Shown here: positions 18,597 through 29,441 of the stretch, piece by piece
Position numbering within the stretch: the stretch's first letter is position 1
How the letters are laid out: every line of letters begins with the position of its first letter
Assembly: GCF_030758775.1 (NCBI RefSeq)
Contig: NZ_CP132384.1
Span: 496,001 to 560,000, forward strand
Origin: Bifidobacterium asteroides
GTDB taxonomy: Bacteria; Actinomycetota; Actinomycetes; Actinomycetales; Bifidobacteriaceae
Length of the DNA: 64,000 nucleotides
Reading direction: 5' to 3'
The notes under the pieces: model-generated
The model's input: the letters and a program-made list of their open reading frames with translations, nothing else
Told to the model about the DNA's origin: nothing
The model's database searches: none
Program-made: the position numbers and the translations under genes

Positions 18597-18668
18597 TCCT
18601 CCGGGCCCTGGTCGCGGGCTAGATGAACATTTGAGGATATTGTCCACGACTTGCGCATGTCATGGGCA

Positions 18669-18695
18669 GCGAAACTGCTCAATTTCGCATATGAT
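18669..18695 (+). promoter_or_regulatory. Candidate promoter and operator of the nucleoside hydrolase operon
   Basis: GCGAAA (18669-18674) and TTTCGC (18683-18688) form an inverted repeat with an 8-base spacer. It sits directly against a good -10 (TATGAT, 18690-18695) about 80 bases before the start codon. The placement suggests a repressor, such as a LacI-type protein, blocking the promoter; no regulator gene is adjacent. Confidence 0.4.
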
Positions 18696-18776
18696 AAACA
18701 AGCATTCACCACAAGGACATCGTGGATGCATACGGCCATGGTTCCATACAGCCATGGCAATGAAAGGAAACATTGT

Positions 18777-19733
18777 ATGCGCAAGCTGATTCTGGATCTG
18801 GACACTGGTGTCGACGACACTCTGGCTATCTCCTATGCCTTGGGCAGCCCCGAAGTTGAGCTGATTGGCATAACCGGCACCTATGGCAACGTGCTGCTGG
18901 AGCAGGGCATCCGCAACGATCTGGCCATCACCGACCTGCTGGGCCACCCCGAGGTCAAGGTCTACCCGGGCCTGCCCCACGCCTCCAAGGCGGATTCCTT
19001 CGAGGTGCTGCCTGTCTCCGCCTTCATCCACGGAGAGAACGGCATCGGCGACGTGGCCATCCCCGACTCGGACCGCAAGGCGGAGACGCAGTCGGCCGTG
19101 GACTTTATCATCGATGCAGTCAACACCTATGGCAAGGATCTGGTCTACGTGCCTACCGGCCCCATGACCAACATCGCCGCCGCCCTGGCCAAGGAGCCTG
19201 ACATCGCCCAGCGCATCGGCTCCATCGTGCTCATGGGCGGGGCCCTGACCGTGCCGGGCAATGTGGACGCCTGGCAGGAGGCCAACATCTCCCAGGATCC
19301 GGACGCGGCCGACGTGCTCTTCCGCTCCGGCGCGCCCGTGACCATGGTCGGCCTGGACGTGACCCTGCAGACCCTGCTGACCTACAAGGAGACCGCCCGC
19401 TGGCGTGAGCTGGGCACCGCGGCAGGCAACTTCCTGGCTGACATGACCGATTTCTACATCAAAGCCTATGAGACCACCTCGCCCCACCTGGGCGGTTGCG
19501 GCCTGCACGATCCGCTGGCCGTGGGCGTGGCCGTGGATCCGACCCTGGTCACCACCCTGCCCATGAACATGAAGGTGGAGACCGAAGGCGCCACTCGCGG
19601 GCGCACCATCGGCGACGAGCAGCGGCTCAACGACCCGAACAAGACCATGCGCGTGGCCGTCGGCGTGGACGTGCCCCGCTTCCTGGACGAGTTCATGACC
19701 CGCATCACCAAGCTGGCCTCCCAGGCCGACTGA
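18777..19733 (+). CDS. Inosine/uridine-preferring nucleoside hydrolase
   Basis: Cleaves the N-glycosidic bond of ribonucleosides to give base and ribose. 318 residues. The N-terminal calcium-binding Asp cluster DLDTGVDD (about 6-13) is intact, as is the GGCGLHDPLAV segment (about 238) carrying the catalytic His-Asp. The start at 18777 follows GAAAGGAAA. It precedes an MFS transporter on the same strand by about 50 bases, suggesting a nucleoside uptake and salvage unit. Base preference cannot be assigned. Confidence 0.9.
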   Translation: MRKLILDLDTGVDDTLAISYALGSPEVELIGITGTYGNVLLEQGIRNDLAITDLLGHPEVKVYPGLPHASKADSFEVLPVSAFIHGENGIGDVAIPDSDRKAETQSAVDFIIDAVNTYGKDLVYVPTGPMTNIAAALAKEPDIAQRIGSIVLMGGALTVPGNVDAWQEANISQDPDAADVLFRSGAPVTMVGLDVTLQTLLTYKETARWRELGTAAGNFLADMTDFYIKAYETTSPHLGGCGLHDPLAVGVAVDPTLVTTLPMNMKVETEGATRGRTIGDEQRLNDPNKTMRVAVGVDVPRFLDEFMTRITKLASQAD

Positions 19734-19784
19734 GGTCCGCCATCCCCGGCAAGTCCACGCAAGAGAAAGAGAATTGACGACATC

Positions 19785-21173
19785 ATGTCCGAAAAGCAAT
19801 CCACCGAGGATTCGACAGCCGTACGATCGCTGATCCTGCTGCTGATCACCTTCGTTCTGGGAACCCTGTGCCTGCAGGGCTTCAACCTGGTCTTCCAGCA
19901 GGTCGGCAAGGACGCCGGCGCTCCGGACCAGGCCTCGCTGATCACGGCCCTGCCCAGCATCGTCCTGGGCATCGTCTGCTTCATCTACGGGTCCCTGGGC
20001 GACTTCGTATCCCTGCGCAAGCTGGTCACCTTCGGCCTGTGCATACTGTTCGTCGGGTCCGTGTACGGATACGTGGCCAACACGATCATGGCCCCCAACA
20101 TCTGGAATGTGATCGCGGCCCGGCTGCTGCAGACTGCCGGCGAGCAGGTGGCTGGCTCGGCCTACCTGGTCGTGGCCACCAAGTACCTCAAGCCCTCCCT
20201 GAAGGTGATCTTCTTCGGCATCTTCACGGCCGGATACCAGGTGTCTGCAGCCATCGGCATCTTCGCTGCCGGTCTGCTCAGCTCCATAGCCTGGCAGTAC
20301 CTCTTCCTGATTCCCGCGGTCACCATCATCTTTCTACCCATCCTGCTCAAGAGCCTGCCCACCGGCGGCGGCAACGGCGAGAAGGTGGACTGGCTGGGCT
20401 TCGTCATCTTCGGACTGGCCACGGCCCTGCTGACCCTCTTCTTCTCTTACACGGCATGGTGGCTGCTGGCGGCCTCCGCTGTCTGCTACCTGATCTTCGC
20501 CGTATACATCAGCCGGGCCCGGAGCCCCTTCATCACCCCGGACTTCTTCCGCAACAAGCGCTGGCTGATGGGCATCGGGCTTATCCTGATCTTCTACTTC
20601 ATGAACTACTGCATGTCGCCCATCTTCAACGCCATCGGGCGTGACGTCTACAAGGTGTCGACCACCACGGTCTCCCTGCATGTGGTCTGGGCCTTCCTGG
20701 TGGCGGCCGTGCTGGGCACCACCTCGGGCGCCATTGTGGACAGGATCGGCCGCAAGCCCGCCATCATTATCGCCGCCTGCCTGATGATCCTGGGCTTCGC
20801 AGGGACGGCCCTGGTGGTCAACTCCGGCCTGCTGGCCCTGACGCTGACTGCCTGCGTCTACTATGCCGGCGTCGGCCTGATGTATTCGCCCATCGTCTCC
20901 ACCGTGCTTGACACCCTGCCCCAGGACCAGTCGGGCCGCGGCGTGGGCATGAACGATCTGGTCATGAACGTGACCGGCTCCATCGGTATCGCCATCATCG
21001 GCGGTCTGATGGGCAAGCCCAGCCTGGAGGGTTTCAGCATCATGGGCGCTACCGGTCCTGCCGCCAACTACAGCAACCTGCTGCTGATCGGGGCTGCCGT
21101 GTCCCTGCTGGGTCTGGTCGTGTATTTGGCCTGCAAGAAGACCATCTACGCCACGACTACTGACCAGCAGTAG
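19785..21173 (+). CDS. MFS transporter, possibly for nucleosides
   Basis: 462 residues with a dozen or more hydrophobic segments, in the style of DHA2 drug/proton antiporters (GDFVSLRKLVTFG after helix 2, IVDRIGRKPA mid-protein). It follows the nucleoside hydrolase in the same operon, so nucleoside transport is inferred from context; drug export is the alternative. It converges on surface gene A. A decayed copy of its 3' end (residues about 360-410) is found 12.7 kb away at 33601-33755. Confidence 0.8.
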   Translation: MSEKQSTEDSTAVRSLILLLITFVLGTLCLQGFNLVFQQVGKDAGAPDQASLITALPSIVLGIVCFIYGSLGDFVSLRKLVTFGLCILFVGSVYGYVANTIMAPNIWNVIAARLLQTAGEQVAGSAYLVVATKYLKPSLKVIFFGIFTAGYQVSAAIGIFAAGLLSSIAWQYLFLIPAVTIIFLPILLKSLPTGGGNGEKVDWLGFVIFGLATALLTLFFSYTAWWLLAASAVCYLIFAVYISRARSPFITPDFFRNKRWLMGIGLILIFYFMNYCMSPIFNAIGRDVYKVSTTTVSLHVVWAFLVAAVLGTTSGAIVDRIGRKPAIIIAACLMILGFAGTALVVNSGLLALTLTACVYYAGVGLMYSPIVSTVLDTLPQDQSGRGVGMNDLVMNVTGSIGIAIIGGLMGKPSLEGFSIMGATGPAANYSNLLLIGAAVSLLGLVVYLACKKTIYATTTDQQ

Positions 21174-21253
21174 AACAGTTGCAGTCGACCGTCCGGGCGC
21201 GGAGAGGAGCTGCTTCCTCTGTTGCGCTTGGGCGGTCGACTGATATGTGTGGT

Positions 21254-21367
21254 GGGGGCGCGGGAGGGAAGTGTCGGCTCTCTTGGGGTTTGAGCCTTCA
21301 GTGGCACGTTTCCTCCCTGCTCCCCCTGTATGGGCCGGGGGCGGGGGGATTGATTCACCGCCCGGCC
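21254..21367 (-). terminator. Double hairpin after surface gene A (type 1)
   Basis: Reading the minus strand, GGCCGGG and CCCGGCC (21333-21367) form a first stem right after the stop codon of gene A. A second nested stem follows, with GGGAGG-type arms at 21262-21318 and inner GGCTC/GAGCC. The same block follows genes B, C and D. No U tract is present. It may also end transcription of the convergent transporter. Confidence 0.6.
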
Positions 21368-21371
21368 GCTC

Positions 21372-24300
21372 TTACTCGTGCGAAGCGTGAAGCAGCTGGT
21401 GTTGTTCTCTCCGGTGGCGGCAGGATGCCAGGACTCCGCTTATGCCGGTCATGCCGGTGGCCAGGGCGAGCAGGATGCCTTCCCCGCCTGCCTGGGGGAG
21501 CACGCCTGCTGGCAGGTACGTGTAGGTCAGCGATTTGTCGGTCATGGTACGTCCCGCGCCGCCCATCGTGTAGTCCACGCTGACCTTGACTAGGCCCGGC
21601 AGGTGTGCAGGCGTGAGCACGGTGATGCTGCTGCCATCGCCGCGTTTCAGGTTCGTGCCGGGATTGGTGTCGAACCTGGCCTTCATGATCACAGGTTGCA
21701 GGTTGAATGATACCGGTACAGGAGTCAAACTCGTTCCCGAATTGCTGCTACCGAGCTCACCAGAGTCATTCCATCCCCATGCCAAGGCGTTCCCACTCGT
21801 GTCGATTGCCAGCGAATGGACATCTCCTGCACTTACTAGTGAAACGTCTAGCCAAGGGCCGGCCGAGTTAGTAGATCGCGCAGAAGCAAATACTTTTACT
21901 GGGGAAAGCTGATCCATTGTGGTGTTGATGCCGAGCTCACCCCAGGTGTTGAATCCCCATGCCCAAGCGTTTCCTTTCTTGTCGATGGCCAACGAATGCC
22001 AGCGTCCTGCGCTTATCTGGACAGCCTTTACTGTGCCCCCGTTGGTAGGGTATTGCACCTTTTGCGGGACAGGGTTTGCAACGTTATAGCTGGTGCTGGT
22101 TCCGTTGCCGAGCTGACCACTGTTGTTTTGCCCCCATGCCCAGGTGTTCCCATCTTCGTCGATGGCCAGAGCATACCAGCCTCCTGCACTTACTTGAGTG
22201 GCTTTAAGCCAAGGATCTGCCGCAGATTTGGATTGGGTAGAGGAGGGCACGCGGTTGGGGATGGTCGAATAGCCACTAGTAGTTCCGTTGCCGAGCTGGC
22301 CGAGGTTATTATAGCCCCAAGCGTATACGTACCCGTCCTGGCCGATGGACAGGTCAAAGGACCAGCTGGTGCTGATCTGTAAGGCATGGAATGCGCCGCT
22401 GGCATCTGAGGGGTCCCTGACCTTGGTGGGGACGATCTGAGGGCTTGAGGAGCTATTATCGTTATTGGTCATGCTACCCCAGGTGTATACGCTCCCATCG
22501 GTGCCCAGAGCCATGGAGTTCCGTGCGCCGGCAGAGACCTGGATTGCTTTGAGGCCTTCGCCGGAGTTGTCTGGGCCATGCACGCGCACGGGTGTAGATG
22601 AATCTGATTTGGTTCCGTTGCCGAGCTGCCCGTGGTCGTTGAGTCCCCAGGCGTAAACGTATCCGTCGCTACCCAAGGCCAGCGAATGCGGGCCTCCGGC
22701 GCTGACCTGTACATAGGTGAAATCCGCCGGCCGGTCCGGATACGTCTTAAGATCAGGCTTTTTCACTACGACCGGCGCAGTCCGGGTGTTGCCGGTTGTC
22801 CCATCGCCGAGCTGACCATAATAGTTGTCTCCCCAAGAATATGAATTCCCGTCACTGCCAACAGATAACGAAGAGCCGTTGTCTCTTGAACTACTGACTT
22901 GATTTAATTTGATGCCGCGACTAGTAGCTGGCGGGGTGATAGTGGTCATCTCATTGCCGAGTTGGCTGCCTTTGTTGGGGCTGATGGTCCACGCTGTGCT
23001 GGGGTTTTTGCTCGTCCAGTGTGCGGTGAGGTTGAGATCTTTGGTGACGGGTTTGCTGAAGTCGTAGGCGATGTTGCCGGTGAACCATCCGTCGAACTGG
23101 TAGCCGTTGCGTGTTGGGTCGGGGGAGGGCCGTCGGACCCTGCCGTATGGGTAGGAGACTTTCTGGTTTTCTGGTGTGGGGGTTCCGCCGTCTATGTTGA
23201 ACGTGACCGTGTAGGGGGCGCCTGGCTCCATGTTTCTGGCCAGCGTCTGGTTGACCGTGTATTTGAGGTTTCTGGTGAAGCGTTGGCCGTTCTGCTTGCC
23301 GGTGATAGTGATGGCGGCTTGTCCTGGTTTGCTGGCGGGTGTTTGCGTCTGCCATGCGCCGGCGGTCTTGCTGAGCGTCAATGTCTGGCCGTCCAGGCTG
23401 GCTGATTTCAGGGTGGGCGTCTGTTTGGTGTCGAATCTTGCTGGCCTGCCGGGATTGCCTTGAGCGTCCAGGCTCCACGCAAGTATGCTACCCTGTCTGT
23501 CGATCGTGGTGATCCTGCTGCCGACGCTGACGGCTTGTATGTACTGTTTGTTCCCGTTGTCTGCGCGCATGGGCGTTTCGCCGGGTTTCCACGCCCAAAC
23601 GCGTCCCTCTGTGTCCGTGATCAGCGCCTGGTCATTGTTTGCGATGACTCGGCTGGTTTTCGCGCCGTCCGGCAGGCTGAGAGCGGTAGGGCCGGTAGTG
23701 CTGTCGGCTAGGTGATGGGCCTGCCCTTCTGTGTCAAGGAGGAGAAATTCTGTGCTGAGAGCTTCGGCTTGGATGATGCGCATGCCAGGGTTTTGTCTGA
23801 CGCGCGTGGGTTTGGCCTTTCCGATGTTGTTCGCGTCCCAAGTCCAGGCTTGTCCGTCCGCGTCCACGATGAGGATCTGGCTTGCGGAGGAGACGGCGGT
23901 GACGGCCTGTGCCTGTCCAGGCAGGCTTGCTGTAGCTTGTTCTCCGAGCTTTGGAGTTGGGTTCTGGGTGTCGGACTGGCTGGCTTGGAAGGTGTGAATC
24001 CCGCTCTTCTGATCTACGGCTAGAAGACGATCATTGTTCATGCTGATGCTGGTAAATTGGGCGTTCTGCCTGGTGTTGAGCATGGTGGGCGTGGCCTGTT
24101 GGCTGTCCCATGTGTAAATGTGCTGGTCGGATCCCAATGCGGCCTGCCATTGGCTGCCGGCTGCGGCCTGCAGGTAGTGGAACCCGTCGGATGCCTGCGC
24201 GGGGGAGTGAACCCGGTTGGGGGTGCCGTCTTGCGTCCATGTGTAGATGCGGCCGTCGCCGGTCAGGCCGATAAACCGGTCTCCTGCGGCTTGGATCTTG

Positions 24301-24924
24301 ACGTAGTAGGGCTCCTGCCCATTGGGCGGGCTGATGATCAGACGAGCGCCGGTGGCGGGCCCGTGGTCCGGGTTCAGCATCCAGTCCGTGGTCTTCGTCC
24401 ATTGGGCTTTCAGGATCGTGTCATGGAGGATAGGAGTCTGGAAGTCGAAAGGCTGGCCGCCGTATGTCCATCCGTCGAACTGGAAGCCATCACGTTGGGG
24501 ATTCTGTTGCGGGGGAGTGGGGAGAGTGCCGGTCTTCACGGTTGACTGCGTTGGCTTGCTTCCGTTATTCGGGTCGAAGCGCACTGTGTGCGAAGCCTGA
24601 TTATTTGTTTTTTCGGCTGTTTTAGTCGGTGAAGTGTCCCTACTGTCAGGTGTTGTCGTCGTCAATGACGGGGTGCCCGGACTTGCTGTTGGGTTTAGTG
24701 GTGTGGTGTTTTGTGTTGGTGAGGGTGATGGTAGTGGTGTGCTGGTTGCGTTGCTGGAGGAAATGCTGGGGGTTTGTTTAGCTACGCGAGGGGTCTGACG
24801 ACCCCCCCCCCCCGGTGAGTATGGGAGCCTCCGCCTGGGCGGATGCGACGCCCAGGCCTGCCAGCAGGCTGACCAGGACGGTCATCATCACACAGATGCG
24901 ACGCAGACGGGAAACTAGATGCAT
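21372..24924 (-). CDS. Surface protein A: double RCC1 propeller, phase OFF (G12)
   Basis: Starts MHLVSRLRR with an Ala-rich signal peptide ending near AQA, then TGGGG encoded by a 12-base G run. Here the frame shifts and stops within eight codons. Removing one G opens a 1183-residue protein. Approximate layout: Pro/Thr/Ser linker; InlB-type B repeat at 111-175 (VRFDPNNG to AQW); degenerate seven-bladed propeller at 182-495, with WTWD/WAWK motifs but lacking GQLG; TIG second half at 498-551; B repeat at 575-638; canonical RCC1 blades at 658-1061 (seven WG motifs); TIG half; LPQAG at 1142; hydrophobic segment and RHRR tail. Predicted sortase-anchored and probably involved in binding; the ligand is unknown. 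AAGGGG lies 10 bases before the ATG. Confidence 0.88.
24802..24813 (-). repeat. Poly-G tract of gene A, 12 G (OFF)
   Basis: Twelve C's on the plus strand (12 G in the coding strand) directly after the signal-peptide region. The downstream frame needs 11. With 12 the reading is GGGGSSDPSRS then stop. Confidence 0.9.
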
Positions 24925-25100
24925 GAAACCAAAACCCCTTCACCACACACTAAGCGGTATCAACACCGCTTGCCTACTAAAGTTCTGCCTGCCAGCGCCA
25001 GCTCCGCATCAAATTGCAAGAGCCAATGGCAAAGCCAGCCGTCTTTTCGACGTCCCCCGCTTTTCACCCTACCACCCAGTTAACAGACAACACACAAGCC
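24925..25100 (-). promoter_or_regulatory. Leader and promoter region of gene A (type 1)
   Basis: About 140 bases upstream of the start are shared in sequence with genes B, C and D. They end at a conserved block that reads on the minus strand GGTGGTAGGGTGAAAA, where TAGGGT (25066-25071) is a candidate -10 and TTGTCT (25085-25090) lies just upstream at less than usual -35 spacing. AAGCGG and CCGCTT at 24952-24971 can form a hairpin. Positions 25101-25230 show nothing recognisable. Confidence 0.4.
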
Positions 25101-25233
25101 AGAGCCAGTCATTCGGCAATAACGATTCTTTAGTTGGGCAGGGTCGTTGTTGCCATCTATTACCTAGATGGAGAGATAAACAGTACAAGATGACTGTGTG
25201 CATGCCTGCCCTCTCTCTGCCTGCGGAAGTGTA

Positions 25234-25350
25234 GTGGGGGCGCGGGAGGGAAGTGTCGGCTCTCTTGGGGTTTGAGCCTTCAGTGACACGTTTCCTCCCT
25301 GCTCCCCCTATGTGGGCCGGGGGCGGGGGGATTGATACGCCGCCCGGCCG
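25234..25350 (-). terminator. Double hairpin after surface gene B (type 1)
   Basis: Near-identical copy of the block after gene A: GGCCGGG/CCCGGCC beside the stop codon and the GGGAGG-armed nested stem beyond it. Confidence 0.6.
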
Positions 25351-25353
25351 CTC

Positions 25354-28300
25354 TTACTCGAGTGAAGCGTGTAGCAGTTGGTGTTGTTCCCTCCTGTGGC
25401 GGCGGGAGGCGAGGACCCCTCCCATGCTTACTGTCCCGGTGGCTAGGGCGAGCAGGATGCCTTCCCCACCAGCCTGGGGGAGCACGCCCGCAGGTAGGTA
25501 CGTGTATTGGAGTTTGTTGTAGGTAAGCATATTTCCTGCGCCGCCCAGCGTGTAGTCCACGCTGACTGTGACCGTGCCCGGCAGGTGCTCGGGCGTGAGC
25601 ATGGTGACGCTATTGCTGTTGCTGATTTGAGTCAGATGTTTAGCGGGGCTGGCATCGAACCTGGTGCGGCTAATCACTGGAGCTAGATTGAACACCACCG
25701 GCTCCGGAACAGAATTCGTCTTAGAACCCCTTGTTGCGTCCTTACCGATCGCTCCATACTGGTTGTTTCCCCATGCTTTGGTGTATCCGTCCGTGCCTAT
25801 CGCCAGCGAATGGTAGTCTCCGGCGCTTGTCTGTGTGGCATTCAGACAGAGGCCTGCAGAGCTTGCAGTCTGCTCGAAGGCGAACACCTTTACCGGGATA
25901 GACTGATTGCTCGTGCTGTTGTCGCCGAGCTGGCCATATTCATTGTTTCCCCAAGCCCAGGTATTGCCGTCCTTGTCGACGGCCAACGAATGCCAGCCTC
26001 CGGCGCTCACCTGCACGGTCTTTACCATCCCCGCATTCGTAGGGTATTGCACCTTTTGGGGAACGGTATTCGTTCTAGCGCTGCTATTGATGTTACCGTT
26101 GCCGAGCTGGCCAGAGTTGTTGCGCCCCCATGCCCATGTGTTCCCGTTGTCGTCGATCGCTAGTGAATGATGATCTCCGGCGCTTACTTGTATGGCTTTC
26201 AACCAAGGTCCGGCTGAAGCTGTGGACTTGTTGGAGGCGAACACACGGTTTGGTTTGGAATGGAAGATTGTGGTGAAATCGCCATCCTTTCTTTTGTTGC
26301 CGAACTCGCCACTGGTGTTATAGCCCCAAGCGTATACGTAATGGTCCTGTCCGATGGCTAAGTTGAAAGCCATGTTGGTGCTTATTTGCGTTGCATGGAA
26401 GACACCGCTTGCATCCGACGAATCCTTAACTGCAACAGGGAGAGTCTGCGGACTAGTGCGGACGTAGTCGAATCCGCTGGCCATGCTGCCCCATGTGCAC
26501 ACTGTCCCATCAGCGCTCAACGCCGTGGAGCTCCATGTTCCGGCGCTGACTTGTATGGCCTGCAGCCCTTTGCCTGCATCAGCGGGGCTGGCAGGGTTGC
26601 GTACGCGCATAGGGACAGACGAATTCGTCTTGGTGTTGTTGCCGAGCTGACCGTAGTTGTTTAATCCCCATGCGTAGATGTATCCGTCGCTGCCTAGGGC
26701 CAGTGAATGCTCGCCTCCGGCGCTGACCTGCACGTAGGTGAAGTCCGCTGGCAGGTCCGGGTACGTGTTGCGGTCAGGTGTCCTCACCCTGACCGGCGTG
26801 TACTGGCTGCTGGTCGTCCCGTCGCCGAGTTGGCCATACTTGTTGTATCCCCAGGCGTAGGCGTTCCCGTCGCTGCCCACCGCCAAGGAAAAACCGTAGT
26901 TAACGTCTACCGACCCGCTGATCTGGCTGAATCGTACTCCTCGGCTGGTGTCTGGCGGGGTGATGGTAGTGGTTTCGTTGCCGAGCTGGCTGCCCTTGTT
27001 TGGGCTGATACTCCACGTGTTGTTCTGTGTGTTGGGCGTCCAGTGTGCAGTGAGAGTGAGGTTCTTGGTGACGGGCTTGCTGAAATCGTAGGCGACATCG
27101 CCGATGAACCATCCGTCAAACTGGTAGCCTTTACGCATTGGGTCGGGTGAGGGTCGCTTTGCTCTACCGTATGGGTAACTGATTTGCTGTGGTTTGGGTG
27201 CTTGGCCTCCTCCGGCTGTATTGAAAGTGACTGTATGGATGGAATCCTGTTCGGCATCCCTTAGCAGTGTCTGGTCGACGGTGTACTTCAGGTTCCTAGT
27301 GAAGGTCTGGCCGTCCTGCCTGCCTGTGATAGTGATGGTGGCTGGCCCGGGCTTGTGGTTTGGAAGCTTTATCTGCCAGAATCTGTCTTCTTTACTCAGC
27401 CTCATTGGCTGGCTGTCCATGCTGGCTGTTTCCAGGATCGGTGTCTGCGTTGTGTTTAGTCTGATTGGTTTGTCTTGAACGTCTGGATTCCACATGGACA
27501 TGCCGCCTTGCCTGTCCAAGGCGGTGATTTTACTGCCCATGCTGATGGCCTGTGTGTAGTAGTGGTTCCCGTTGTCTGCGCGCACGGGTGCCTTGCCGGG
27601 CTGCCAGGCCCAGACGTGGCCGTCCCTGCTTGTGATCACTGCCTGGTTCTTGTTGGTAGTGATTCTGCCGGCTTTCTGGCTATCGGGCAGGCTGATGGCA
27701 GTGGTACTGGTTGCGCTGTCGGCCAGGTATTGGACCTGCCCGTCCGCGTCTAGGAGGAGGAATCCTGAGCTGAGTGCTGTGGCTAGGGTGATGCGCATGC
27801 TCGGATCCTGCTTAATGTGTTCAGGCTTGATGCTGCTATTGTTGATTGCTTTCCATGTCCAAACGTATCCGTCCGTGTCCTGAGCGAGGATCCGGCCGGA
27901 TGAAGTGACGGCAAGGACGGCCTGCGTCTGACTGGGCAGGCCGGTCGTGGCCTGCTCGACTGGCTTCGGGTCGGAATCATTGCCGTCGGTTTGTCCGGCT
28001 TGGAAGGTGTGGATTCGGCCCTGCTGGTCCACGGCTAGCAGTCTGTCATCGTTCAGGCTGATGCTGGTGAATTGGGTGTTCCGGCCAGTGTCGAGGATGG
28101 TGGGCGTTGCCTGTCTGCTCTCCCATGTGTAGATGTGCTGGTCGGATCCTAATGCGGCCTGCGATTGGCTGCTGGTTGCGACTTGCAGATAGTGGAACCC
28201 GTCGGCAGCTTGGGCGGGGGAGGGGACCTGCATGGGTGTGCTGTCTTGCGTCCAAGTGTAGATGCGGCCGTCGCCGGTTAGGCCCACAATTTGGTCTCCT

Positions 28301-28945
28301 GCGGCTTGGATGCTGCTGTAGTAGGGTTCCTGCTTGTCGGGCGGGCTGATGGTCAGCTGGGTGCCGGTGGCGGGCCCATGGTTCGGGCTTAGCGTCCAGT
28401 CTGTGGTTTTGGCCCATTTTGCAGTCAGGGTTATGTCTTGGAGGATGGGTGTCTGGAAGTCATAGGGCTGGTCGTCAAGCGTCCATCCTTCGAACTGGAA
28501 GCTTTCACGTGCAGGGTTGTGTTCTGGAGGGATGAAGAGGGTGCCGGTTTTCACGGTTGATTGTGTTGGCTTGTTTCCGTTATTCGGGTCGAAGCGCACC
28601 GTGTGCGTGGCTTGATCATCCGTCTTGTCGGATGGCTTGGTTGAAGCGGAATTCGTACTGCTGGTAGTAGCTGTCGGCGATGATGGAGCAGATGGATCTG
28701 TTGTTTCGGGATTTAATGGTGATGTGGTTGTCAGTGGTGATGGGGTCGGAAGTGGAGTGTGTGTTGCGTTGCTGGGGAGAGTGCCGGGGGTTCCGTTAGC
28801 TACGCGAGGGGTCTGACGACCCCCCCCCCCCGGTGAGTACAGGAGCGTCCGCCGCGTTTGCGGACGCGACGCCCAAGCCTGCCAGCAGGCTCAGCAGGAC
28901 GATCACCATCGCCAACGCGCGACGAAGACGAGAAACCACATGCAT
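25354..28945 (-). CDS. Surface protein B: double RCC1 propeller, phase OFF (G12)
   Basis: Starts MHVVSRLRRALAMV, with a signal peptide and TGGGG from a 12-base G run that shifts the frame to an early stop. With 11 G the open protein is 1196 residues and uninterrupted. It has the same layout as A: linker, B repeat (VRFDPNNGNKP), degenerate seven-blade propeller, TIG half, second B repeat (VTFNTAGGG), seven canonical blades (for example YAWGYNKYGQLGDG and WAWGNNEYGQLGDN; the third and seventh are irregular), TIG half, LPQAG at 1155, hydrophobic anchor, basic tail. AAGGGG lies 10 bases before the ATG. The downstream frame shows no decay, as expected for a gene switched back on often enough to be under selection. 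Confidence 0.88.
28820..28831 (-). repeat. Poly-G tract of gene B, 12 G (OFF)
   Basis: Twelve C's on the plus strand, with the same flanks as in A, C, D, H and I. One base more than the open-frame length of 11. Confidence 0.9.
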
Positions 28946-29140
28946 GAAACCAAAACCCCTTACCAACACCAAACGAATTCAAATGCCGTTTGTTTGTTTA
29001 AAGTTCTGTCCGTCGGAAAGCCCTTCTGTCCTTCAACGCCAGCCCTGCATCGGATTGCATGAGCCAATGGCGGAAGCCAGTTGTCTTCTCGACGCCCCCA
29101 CGTTTTTCACCATACCACCGGATTAACAAGCAACACACAC
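28946..29140 (-). promoter_or_regulatory. Leader and promoter region of gene B (type 1)
   Basis: Shares the type 1 leader of genes A, C and D, including the GAAACC/AACCCCTT start and the block whose minus strand reads GGTGGTATGGTGAAAA (candidate -10 TATGGT at 29109-29114). It carries about 20 bases of extra sequence relative to A. The rest, to 29320, is unassigned. Confidence 0.4.
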
Positions 29141-29321
29141 GAGCCAGGTCCGAGCCCTGGGTGGCGATGACCTCGATGGTTGGGCAAAGGCGGCTGCTCG
29201 CCAAATCATGAGGAGGGAGGGGGAAGGGAAATGAACAGCGGCCGGCCTGGCCGTGTTTCCTCCTCTCCCGGGCGGGGGCGGGGGCGTGCATGCCTGCCTC
29301 GGCTTCCCCTGCAGAAGTGTG

Positions 29322-29437
29322 GTGGGGGCGCGGGAGGGAAGTGTCGGCTCTCTTGGGGTTTGAGCCTTGACTGGCACTTTTCCTCCCTGCTCCCCCTGTA
29401 TGGGCCGGGGGCGGGGGGATTGATACGTCGCCCGGCC
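29322..29437 (-). terminator. Double hairpin after surface gene C (type 1)
   Basis: Third copy of the type 1 3' block, with GGCCGGG/CCCGGCC adjacent to the stop codon and a GGGAGG-armed nested stem. Confidence 0.6.
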
Positions 29438-29441
29438 GCTC

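Noticed and set aside
25100-25230. Promoter or small gene in the A-B gap
   Set aside because: This sequence is not shared with the other gaps and shows no start, motif or hairpin worth reporting.
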